Origin: Flaviflexus huanghaiensis
GTDB lineage: Bacteria; Actinomycetota; Actinomycetes; Actinomycetales; Actinomycetaceae
NCBI RefSeq assembly: GCF_014118685.1
Contig: NZ_JACFAK010000012.1
Location: 1-64,000, forward strand
Length of the DNA: 64,000 nt
Reading direction: 5' to 3'
Shown one piece after another: positions 28,001 through 35,256 of this stretch; position 1 is the stretch's first letter; each line of letters starts with the position of its first letter. A program made the position numbers and the translations under genes. The notes below the pieces were generated by a model, which saw only the letters and a program-made list of their open reading frames with translations, was not told the DNA's origin and made no database searches.

Positions 28001-31000
28001 GACAATCCGCACCTTCTCGAGTGCGGCATCTGCCGTGCGAGCACCGGTCTTGCCATGGACGTCCGTGACCTCCTCGACGATGCGCCGTGTTTCGTCCCCT
28101 CGTGTCAGGGCACCCTGCATGCTGTCCCAGTTCCCGACAACTACTACCGCAGGCTCTATGCGGCGACCACGCCCCGCAGCGTGGTGGCCCGCGAGCACAC
28201 GGGGATGCTCGAGAACACGACACGAAAGGAGCTCGAGGACGCGTTCCGTGGATCTGGCGAGGGCCAGGCACCGGACGCTCCCAACGTGCTGGTGGCAACA
28301 CCGACGCTTGAGATGGGCATCGACATCGGCGACCTGTCCACGGTCATGCTGTCCTCATTGCCGAACACGGTTGCGAGCTATGTCCAGCGGGTCGGCCGAG
28401 CAGGCCGCCTGACAGGCAACTCCCTCGCTCTCGCGCTTATCCGCGGCCGCGGCGAGGTGCTGCCCAAGCTCAATGAGCCGCTCTCGATCATCTCCGGTAT
28501 GGTCACACCGCCAGCGGCATTCCTCTCCGCTGTCGAGATCCTCGAGCGCCAGTTCACCGCCTATCTCATCGACACTCTGCCGCTCGATGACATGGTCGCC
28601 AAGCTCCACACCAGCTTCGACGTGTTCGACCACAGTCCGGGAAACCCCACGCTCATCGATGTTCTGGTCGACAGTCTCGATTCTACGGTTGACCGGGCTC
28701 TCGACGAGTTCATCCCGACCATTGCCGACCGCGTCGATGAGTCGACCACGACGCAGCTGCGGGCATGGGCGCGCGGCGATAGTGTGGCGAACCTCCGCTC
28801 GAAGCTGGAGGATGCTCGGCGTGAGTGGCTCGACGAACGGCAGTCGATTGCCGAGCGCATCGCCAACCTGCAGGAGCAGGTCGAGGCATTCGAGGCGATG
28901 GATGATGCCGGTGATGACGACGTCATTCAGGAGCGCCGCGAAGTTCGCTCCTCGCTGCGATTCGAGAGGTCGCGCCGTAAAACTCTCCTCGAGGAGCACT
29001 GGGTGACCGCCCTCGAACGGTACGGCATTCTGCCGAACTTCACCCTGCTCGATGACGCTGTCGAGCTGTCGGTCCATGTCACGCGCCTCGACCCGCAGAC
29101 CTTCGAGTTCGAGACGCAGCCGTACAACTACTCGCGGGGCATCTCCGCAGCGCTCACCGAGCTCGCCCCGGGCTCGACCTTCTATGCGCAGGGGATCGCT
29201 GCGAAGATCGACTCCGTCGAGATCGGCAGGGATGGCGAGGCCGTCCAGAAGTGGCGGATCTGTGCCCAGTGCTCGTATTCGGAGCTCGAGTGGGAGAGCC
29301 AGCGCCCTTCGTGCCCGATCTGCCACGACCCGAGGTTCGCCGACACCGGTGCGGTCATCGATGTGCTGCCCCTCAAGAAGGTGTACTCCGAGGTCGAGCA
29401 GACATCGGCCGCGATCAACGACTCGCGCGACGAACGCACGTCGGCCATGTACGCGATGCACATGAGCTTTGTTGTGCCTGAAGGCGCTGAAGACAAGACG
29501 TGGTACACGCAGGACGGATTCGGTGCAGCCTTCATGTCCCGTGTCGACCTGCGCTGGCTCAACCTCGGCAGGGGCGAGGGCCCGGAGCTCACGGTCGGCG
29601 GCAGAACCGTGTCAGCGCCTCTCTTCCGGGTGTGCCAGTCCTGTGGCCACGTGGATTCGCAGGCCGGATCGAACTCGAAGTGGGATCACCGACCCTGGTG
29701 CCCGCAGCGGCACTCCCACGAGGAGAAGTCGATTTCCTTCGCTCTGGGCCGCACGCTGCGCACCCAAGGCGTGCTGCTCTATCTGCCCGAGCGCTATTCC
29801 TCAAATGCTGACCGCCTCGCCATCCCCAGCCTCACGGCCGCGATCCGTCTCGGCTTCAAGGAGGTGCTCGGTGGGAATCCGGCGCACCTCGAGGTCGACA
29901 GTGTGAGAGTGATGGGAGAGCGCGGCCCGGTCGATGCACTCCTGCTCTCAGACTCGATCTATGGGGGCACCGGCTACCTCTACCAGTTCGCGAAGCCGGA
30001 GGATGTGCGCCGCCTGCTGACCGCCGCCCTCGAGACTGTGTCGGCATGTCCGTGTCAGTTCGAGGACAGAATGGCCTGCCCGCGGTGCCTGATCCCCTTC
30101 GCGCGCCGCGCAGTTCAGTCCACGTCACGGGCGGCTGCAGAAGCGGTACTCCGGTCGCTGCTGCTTGCGTCGCGGAGCCCCGAGCCGGGCACGCCCATTA
30201 CAGGCGACGAGTGGGAGATCATGACGAGTCGTCCCGCCATCACCGAAGGCTCCCACCTTGAGAACCGATTCAGGGAGATGCTGCTCGCCGCCCTCGAGGC
30301 GCTGCCCGGCGTGACCGTCACGCAGTCGATGTCAGGCGGTCGCAGCGAATGGCAGTTCACGATGCCCGCCGCCGGCGTATCGCCGGCAGGCATCAAGTGG
30401 CGCATGCGAGAACAGCACTCGTTCGGATACACGGTGCCCGACTTCTACTTCGAACCGATGAACTCGAATGCCCGGCCGATTGCCGTCTTCTTGGATGGCG
30501 CCGCGTATCACGTATCTCCCGCGAACAACCGAGTCGACGGCGATGTTCGAAAGCGGGCTCGCCTGTATGAGGAGGGCATCCAGCCCTTCGCTCTCACCTC
30601 TCGCGACCTCGATCGCAGGCAGAGCGACAGCACCATCGAGCCCGCGTGGTTCGGCACTGCCAATGGCGAAGAGCTTGCCCGGAGGTCCTGTGGGCTCAGC
30701 GCGACGAACTACAGCCTCGTCAAGGCCTCACCTTTCGACCTGCTCCTCAAAATCCTTGAGAGACCGGACAATCCCGCCTGGGAGGACATGCGGCACGTCG
30801 CGGCAGCCTTCGTCCTATCCAAAGGCGCGGAACGGCTCGACAACGGGCTCGTCGGCGCAATCCACGGCGGCGGGGTCAGAGTCGAAGCGCAGCCCAACGG
30901 CAGCGGAGGCATCCGCTCCAATCGTCTGATCTTCGACACCACACCTGGCTACCCGAGCATCGAGCAGTGGAACGACTTCCTCAACCTCGCCAACCTCTAC

Positions 31001-31399
31001 TGGCTGTCCAACGATCCGGCTGAATTCATCGACGTTCACTCCACTGAGACTGTGGGCCAGGAGGAGCCGTCCGTGGCCACACCCGTGGAAACGCCCGTGG
31101 AAGAGTCGATCTCCTCCGTTGTCTCCAGCGAATGGCAGGAGATTCTCGAGGAGTTCGAGGGCGAGGGCATCGAGGAATCGCTCCAGCTGCTCATCGACGA
31201 AGGAGTGCCTGTGGCGGATGAGATCGGCAGTGAGATTTCCGGGATTCCGGCTCTGCTCATGTGGACAAGCGCGAAGATCGCCATGCTCTACGACGATGAA
31301 GGTGATCCTGCAGCGCTGGGAGGCTGGACCGTGTTCGGAGCGAAGGATCTCAGTGCTGACCGTATCCCCACCGAGTTGAAAGAACTGGCACGCCGATGA
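25076..31399 (+). CDS. Giant DEAD/DEAH helicase with DUF1998/MZB zinc sites and C-terminal Vsr/DUF559-like nuclease domain
   Basis: A 2107-aa protein. The SF2 helicase shows motif I TGTGSGKTE (107-115), motif II DEFH (237-240) and motif VI VGRAGR (1106-1111). Inserted cysteine pairs lie at 526-531 and 641-644. A coiled coil covers about 1255-1305. The DUF1998/MZB part has Cys1396/1399, Cys1520 and the cluster Cys1658, 1660, 1668, 1671. Residues about 1725-1850 resemble a Vsr/DUF559 nuclease: Glu1729 in SHLENRF, Asp1789 in VPDFYFEP, Asp1807-Gly and His1812 in FLDGAAYH. This equals DISARM DrmA plus DrmB in one chain with a nuclease added; Druantia DruE is the other family of this size and domain makeup. 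AAGGAG precedes the ATG. The UvrD gene overlaps its stop (ATGA). Confidence 0.86.
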   Translation: MATLIPVHAANNIRDGINEYLATSFSLADPDMAEALKQFFSHPETGMFHGPYVRTRLPYAQATDWEEILDWLPNGFVPYHHQAEAFARLRTKDENGRRDPDPTIVITGTGSGKTESFLMPILDHARRARMEGEKGVKALILYPMNALANDQADRIAKLIWDNDELHGLTAGIYTGEATSNRTTMSRNQLITDRSEMQRNPPDILLTNYKMLDQLLLRPADREIWAHSATSLQYLVLDEFHTYDGAQGTDVALLLRRLGLMLKRFQPAGFLTEEESSRCLGRLTPVATSATLGAKGENQPVLDFAETVFGMEFDEDCIVPETLLSLDEWRTEMLGLFGASTQPAEQRTVPTADEIEGLLDALAGAADRPDYDERVFAHFCEQVWGCRRGADGFSLDEAIANAAQHELTALMLTNAGSATPLIRREQDGVATLPDLVLGEESRRLGEEKSVEFMSHALAALSYLRSKHGERDPWGGKRLPGVEAHLWLRELSRVDRSVGTLGEGVFRWSDDGATDGNAESEATFLPACYCRSCGRSGWMVSLEPGTGAVILTPQKVREDSVRNGDRTRALIDATQEQLYALAHDRPVAGLRSDGTSAVLWLHTNTQQLSMSPPAEGEEEELASIPVLTHYGPDAEDASKDQTCPSCGEQDAIRYIGSSVATLLSVSLSNLFGMPGLDDSEKKTLVFTDSVQDAAHRAGFVQARSRAFALRTQIRRAIDSSSYGLDEIPEALTRAAGDDCRSRYQLLPPEIADYTEFKNYWDPTADRREQRKSEKKVEDRLAFDALLEFGQRADLARSLVSTGALNVAVDAPGALLDSAGREAMDQVVEHTLDTVDGQGVTAWVHGILEMIRIRGGINHRWFERYLQDDGNAYLLNRRQERAQGVPAFPRGGSPEFPRVGSPLSSAKRDYGVAAAGSPTGRYARWTSRMLGLTPHDSARAVSALLGALSARGFLTAVNTNSGATIYAIEPEHVVITSEDNPHLLECGICRASTGLAMDVRDLLDDAPCFVPSCQGTLHAVPVPDNYYRRLYAATTPRSVVAREHTGMLENTTRKELEDAFRGSGEGQAPDAPNVLVATPTLEMGIDIGDLSTVMLSSLPNTVASYVQRVGRAGRLTGNSLALALIRGRGEVLPKLNEPLSIISGMVTPPAAFLSAVEILERQFTAYLIDTLPLDDMVAKLHTSFDVFDHSPGNPTLIDVLVDSLDSTVDRALDEFIPTIADRVDESTTTQLRAWARGDSVANLRSKLEDARREWLDERQSIAERIANLQEQVEAFEAMDDAGDDDVIQERREVRSSLRFERSRRKTLLEEHWVTALERYGILPNFTLLDDAVELSVHVTRLDPQTFEFETQPYNYSRGISAALTELAPGSTFYAQGIAAKIDSVEIGRDGEAVQKWRICAQCSYSELEWESQRPSCPICHDPRFADTGAVIDVLPLKKVYSEVEQTSAAINDSRDERTSAMYAMHMSFVVPEGAEDKTWYTQDGFGAAFMSRVDLRWLNLGRGEGPELTVGGRTVSAPLFRVCQSCGHVDSQAGSNSKWDHRPWCPQRHSHEEKSISFALGRTLRTQGVLLYLPERYSSNADRLAIPSLTAAIRLGFKEVLGGNPAHLEVDSVRVMGERGPVDALLLSDSIYGGTGYLYQFAKPEDVRRLLTAALETVSACPCQFEDRMACPRCLIPFARRAVQSTSRAAAEAVLRSLLLASRSPEPGTPITGDEWEIMTSRPAITEGSHLENRFREMLLAALEALPGVTVTQSMSGGRSEWQFTMPAAGVSPAGIKWRMREQHSFGYTVPDFYFEPMNSNARPIAVFLDGAAYHVSPANNRVDGDVRKRARLYEEGIQPFALTSRDLDRRQSDSTIEPAWFGTANGEELARRSCGLSATNYSLVKASPFDLLLKILERPDNPAWEDMRHVAAAFVLSKGAERLDNGLVGAIHGGGVRVEAQPNGSGGIRSNRLIFDTTPGYPSIEQWNDFLNLANLYWLSNDPAEFIDVHSTETVGQEEPSVATPVETPVEESISSVVSSEWQEILEEFEGEGIEESLQLLIDEGVPVADEIGSEISGIPALLMWTSAKIAMLYDDEGDPAALGGWTVFGAKDLSADRIPTELKELARR

Positions 31400-33702
31400 C
31401 CGCGTCAATCAGTATCCACAACAGCCTGAAGCTTGATGGAAGCATCAAGAAGTCGGTCATGGACTTCCTCGAGAAGCTCCAAGAGGATCCGACTAATCCG
31501 TCGCTTCGGGTCAAGCCCATCGCGGGCAGCGCGGACTCGCGGGCGCGCACAGGCCGCGTCACGGACTTCTACCGCGCCGTCATGTTCGAGCTTCGCGACA
31601 GGGAGACGCACCATTTCGTCATCGTCGGGATCTACAACCACGATGACGACATCGCGAAGATCAAGACCGCGACTCTGCGGGTGAATCCCATCAACGGCAT
31701 CACCGAACTCGTCCACGCGTCCGAACCCGATCCCGCGGTCGTCAGGGCCGAGGTCGAATCGCGTGTCAAAGCCGCAGTTGCGGAGCGCGAAGCGCTCCGC
31801 ATCGCCGAAGAACAGGCTCGAGAGCAGATGGAGGAGAGAAGCGTCAGCGCACCGCCCCCTGTCGAAGCCGCACCCACGCGGCCATCGGATGCTCTCACGG
31901 ACGCTGGCTACACGCCTCAAGTTCTCGAGTCCGAGCTCGGCATCGACCCCACCTCGACGGAGATCGTCCTCGGGCTCGAGTCTGAGGATCTGCTCCTCAA
32001 GGCCCTCGAGCATCGCCCCGCCTGGGAGAGCGATGCCTTCATCGGCCTCGTCGCGGGCATGACGATCGAGGAGGTCAAGGAGAGCCTTGGGATGGTGGCT
32101 CCGGTCCACGGAGATGCCGACAGTCGGCTCGTCGAGGGTCTCAAGACTCCCGCAGCCCGGCTGGAGTACGCGTATCTCGAGGGCGGCGACAATGACGAGC
32201 TGCGAAATGTCCTCGAGTCGGGCGACTTCGCCTCTTGGCGGGTGTTCCTCCATCCGAGCCAGCTCGATGTTGTCACCCGCAGCTACTCCGGATCCGGCCG
32301 CGTCTTCGGAGGCGCGGGGACCGGTAAGACCGTCGTCGCCGTACACCGCGCCAACAGGCTCGCGAGCGCGAATCGAGATCGCGAGTCGCCCCGTGTTCTT
32401 CTCACGACCTACACGCGTGTACTCGCCGACTCCCTCAAGTCACAGATGACGGCGCTCAATCCGGTGTACAGCGAAGCGGCCAGGCCCGGTGATTCCGGGC
32501 TGTGGATAAGCGGAATCGACCAGCTGGTCATGCGGACCGTCAAGGAGGCACGGCCCGATGAACTGGCCGCCGCGAGCGAAGTCGTCCTCGGTTCAGCCGC
32601 CAGTCGGATCAGCGTGTTCAATCGGTCGGAGGAGGAGCTGCTCTGGTCCGATGTACGAGCTCTCGCGGGCGCCGGGCTGAGCGACGAGCTCGCCAATGAC
32701 ACGTTCCTCTCCCAGGAGTACGAGGCAGTCGTCCTCGCACACGGAATCACGACCCAGGCCGATTACCTGCGCATTCCACGAACAGGGCGCGGGACTCCCC
32801 TCAACCGGAAGGCGCGAAAGGAGGTCTGGGAGATCATCGAGAGGTACATGCGTGCGTGCGCCATGGAGGGCAAGGTGTCGTGGCCTGTCCTGGCTGCGAT
32901 AGGCGCTGAGATCCTCGAACAGCGCGCTGCTGAGAACGGACCACGGATGTTTGATCACGTCCTCGTCGACGAGGCGCAGGACTTCCACGCGGGCCACTGG
33001 AAGTTCATCCGCAGTCTCGTCGCCGAAGGACCGAACGATGTGTTCATCGCCGAGGATGCTCATCAGAGGATCTACGGGCAGCAGTATGTGCTGAGCCGAT
33101 TCGGGATATCCACCAGGGGTCGTGCCTCGAAGCGCCTCACCCTCAACTATCGAACGACACGCGAGACTCTCGACTACGCGGTGAGGATTCTCGATGGCGA
33201 GTGGACCGACGCGGAGGGTGAGACCGACACGACGGACCAGTACCGTTCCGCCCGCTCCGGGCCGAAGCCCGCCCTCTTCGAGTTCTCGTCAGAGGCAGAT
33301 GAAATCAGGGCTGTGGCGGGCATTATCAAGGCATGGATGCAGGGCCAAGAAGGCATTCACGTGGGGGTTCTCGCACGAACCAAAGCCCTCGTCAATCGAG
33401 CGGTCAATGGCCTGGCGGAACACGGCATCGACATCGCCCTCTCCGAGGACCGCGGGGATGGCCCGCTCGTCCAGGTCATGACGATGCACAGCGCCAAGGG
33501 CATGGAATTCACCCACGTCGTGCTCATCGGTGTCGGACGCAACGTCCTCCCCCAGCGCTATCAGCTCACGGGGCTGGCGGTCGCGGAGGCGGACGATGCT
33601 CGCCAGAGGGAGCGATCGCTCCTCTACGTCGCCGCCTCACGCGCGCGGGATCAGCTGGTGATCACCACCCACGAGGAGTTGTCAGAGCTGCTTCCGAGTT
33701 AA
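31396..33702 (+). CDS. UvrD/PcrA-type SF1 helicase with RelE-like N-terminal domain
   Basis: A 768-aa protein. Residues 1-100 (SLKLDGSIKKSVMDFLEKLQ, TDFYRAVMFEL, FVIVGIYNHDD) resemble the RelE/ParE toxin fold found at the front of a group of bacterial helicases. After a charged linker comes a UvrD-type ATPase: Walker A GGAGTGKT (305-312), motif II DEAQD (525-529), LTLNYRTTRET, and motifs V/VI MTMHSAKGMEF and YVAASRARDQ. It translates 3' to 5' DNA unwinding in relatives. It starts inside the stop of the giant helicase (4-bp overlap) and ends the operon, occupying the position where class 1 DISARM has the PLD nuclease DrmC. Confidence 0.86.
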   Translation: MTASISIHNSLKLDGSIKKSVMDFLEKLQEDPTNPSLRVKPIAGSADSRARTGRVTDFYRAVMFELRDRETHHFVIVGIYNHDDDIAKIKTATLRVNPINGITELVHASEPDPAVVRAEVESRVKAAVAEREALRIAEEQAREQMEERSVSAPPPVEAAPTRPSDALTDAGYTPQVLESELGIDPTSTEIVLGLESEDLLLKALEHRPAWESDAFIGLVAGMTIEEVKESLGMVAPVHGDADSRLVEGLKTPAARLEYAYLEGGDNDELRNVLESGDFASWRVFLHPSQLDVVTRSYSGSGRVFGGAGTGKTVVAVHRANRLASANRDRESPRVLLTTYTRVLADSLKSQMTALNPVYSEAARPGDSGLWISGIDQLVMRTVKEARPDELAAASEVVLGSAASRISVFNRSEEELLWSDVRALAGAGLSDELANDTFLSQEYEAVVLAHGITTQADYLRIPRTGRGTPLNRKARKEVWEIIERYMRACAMEGKVSWPVLAAIGAEILEQRAAENGPRMFDHVLVDEAQDFHAGHWKFIRSLVAEGPNDVFIAEDAHQRIYGQQYVLSRFGISTRGRASKRLTLNYRTTRETLDYAVRILDGEWTDAEGETDTTDQYRSARSGPKPALFEFSSEADEIRAVAGIIKAWMQGQEGIHVGVLARTKALVNRAVNGLAEHGIDIALSEDRGDGPLVQVMTMHSAKGMEFTHVVLIGVGRNVLPQRYQLTGLAVAEADDARQRERSLLYVAASRARDQLVITTHEELSELLPS

Positions 33703-33728
33703 CCTCGCTTACTCTCTATTCACCACCT

Positions 33729-33757
33729 CGCTCCCCGCACGCCTCGTCCGGGGAGCG
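33729..33757. terminator. Hairpin between convergent genes
   Basis: CGCTCCCC-n13-GGGGAGCG forms an 8-bp stem 26 bases after the UvrD stop and 10 bases after the TetR stop on the other strand. No T-run follows. Confidence 0.5.
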
Positions 33758-33767
33758 AATCAATCTC

Positions 33768-34340
33768 TCAGGCCTCGACCCTGTCGGCACCACCGAGCCC
33801 GGCGATGAGGTGCTGGAGGCCGTACTCGAAGGCCTCGTCGACCTCTCCCCCAAGCCGGAAGGCTCCCGCGAGCTCCATGTGAACGAAACCCGTCGCCCAT
33901 GCGGTGAGGAGCCGTGCGGCCCCGAGCGCGTGCTCCTCACCGACGAGCGCGGCGGTGGATTCAAGGATGGGGCCGGACGAACGCTCGAGAGCATCCTGCG
34001 GCGCGTACGGGGTGAAGATCAGTCGGAACGCCTCCGGATTGTCATGAGCAAAGCGTCGGAAGGCGCCCGCGAGGAGCCGAAGATCCGGCGCGGCGGCCTC
34101 GAGCATGGAGGTCAGCTCGTCGATCGCGGCGGAGACGACGGCGCCGAGAAGGGCCTCACGATCCTGGAACCGCTTGTACAACGAGGGGGCTCGCACGCCG
34201 ACGCGCCTCGCCACCGCCTGCATCGTCAGCCCGACCGGCCCTGCCGATTCGAGGACGGCGCGGGCCGCAGAGATGACTTCTTCGTTCGTGGTGCGCGCAG
34301 GTGCCGCCACCTGTCCTCCTCGGCTATTGACATTAGCCAT
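33768..34340 (-). CDS. TetR/AcrR family regulator
   Basis: A 190-aa one-component repressor. The N-terminal HTH reads VISAARAVLESAGPVGLTMQ then AVARRVGVRAPSLYKRFQDR, a canonical TetR recognition helix; the C-terminal ligand domain contains FRRFAHDNPEAFRLIF, as in the WHG (TetR_C_33) group. ATG at 34340 or GTG at 34343 can serve as start. It is divergent from the broken MBL hydrolase gene and probably controls it, since an operator-like repeat lies in the 41-base gap. Confidence 0.85.
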   Translation of the reverse strand: MANVNSRGGQVAAPARTTNEEVISAARAVLESAGPVGLTMQAVARRVGVRAPSLYKRFQDREALLGAVVSAAIDELTSMLEAAAPDLRLLAGAFRRFAHDNPEAFRLIFTPYAPQDALERSSGPILESTAALVGEEHALGAARLLTAWATGFVHMELAGAFRLGGEVDEAFEYGLQHLIAGLGGADRVEA

Positions 34341-34343
34341 CAC

Positions 34344-34360
34344 GGCTACTTATCGTAGCC
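34344..34360. promoter_or_regulatory. TetR operator candidate
   Basis: GGCTAC-ttatc-GTAGCC is a 6-5-6 inverted repeat between the divergent TetR and MBL genes; further AGCCAT copies lie on both sides of it. Confidence 0.55.
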
Positions 34361-34381
34361 ATCGTACCCGAACGAGTCATC

Positions 34382-35085
34382 ATGAAGCTCGCACCCCACC
34401 TTCACCGCCTCGGCAACGACATCGTCGCCTCCTACCTTGTGGACCTGCCGGACGGCATCACCCTCATCGACGCAGGACTGCCCGGGCACTGGGGAGATCT
34501 TCAGCGGGAGCTGGAGGAGATCGGCCGACCGCTGTCCGACATTCGCGGCCTCATCCTCACCCACGGTGACAGCGACCATCTCGGCTTCGCCGAGCGGCTC
34601 AGGCGAGAGGCAGAGGTGCCGATTTACATCCACTCGGCCGACGCCCATCGAGCACGGACGGGCGAAAAGCCGAAGACCCCCATGGGGCCCATGCGGCTCG
34701 GGCCGACGCTCGGCTTCTTCGCCTATGCCGCACGGAAGTCTGCTCTACGCACGACGCATGTGAAGGAAGTTGTCGAGATCGAAGACGGAGACATCCTTGA
34801 CCTGCCGGGCCAGCCGGTGATTGTCGGCATGCCGGGGCACTCGCCCGGCAGCGTCGCCGTCCACATCCCTGCTGTCGATGCCGTCTTCGTCGGTGATGCG
34901 CTGACGACCCGGCACGTCCCGGTGTGACCGGCGCTCAGCCCGCGCCCTTCACCGATGCTCCGGATGAGGCGAGGGACTCGCTCGCCCGTCTAGCGCAGAT
35001 CCCCGCATCCTGGGTGCTGCCGGGGCACGGCGCCCCCTGGCAGGGCTCCCCACAGGCGGCCGTCGAGGCAATACTGGCAGGCTGA
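34382..35085 (+). pseudogene. MBL-fold metallohydrolase with a frameshift
   Basis: A beta-lactamase-fold hydrolase of about 234 residues split by a frameshift. The first 181 codons encode the zinc motif LTHGDSDHLGF, GMPGHSPGSVAVH and FVGDALTTRHVPV, then TGA at 34925-34927. The matching end lies in another frame from 34924: VTGAQPAPFTDAPDEA, then ASWVLPGHGAPW, which carries the final PGHG motif, to TGA at 35083-35085. At the junction the DNA reads GTGTGACC; removing one TG restores a single frame (HVPVTGAQPAPF). The event is therefore a TG duplication in a dinucleotide repeat. It is paired with the divergent TetR gene. Sequencing error is the alternative. Confidence 0.85.
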
Positions 35086-35220
35086 CATCAACCCACCGGG
35101 AACAGCCCCCGCCCTCAAAGCGGCCGTCCTCGAGGGATTCAACGGTGGCAACGGTGGCACAGACTCACCGGCCATGGGACAGATCCAACCTCCGGATACG
35201 ACAGCGGGATCGCGGGGGTT

Positions 35221-35242
35221 GCGGCGCCGATGTCAGCGCCGC
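35221..35242 (-). terminator. Hairpin downstream of glpD
   Basis: GCGGCGC-n8-GCGCCGC forms a 7-bp stem 14 bases past the glpD stop. It could end the glp operon. The rest of 35086-35256 shows no gene. Confidence 0.45.
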
Positions 35243-35256
35243 ACCCACGCACTCTC

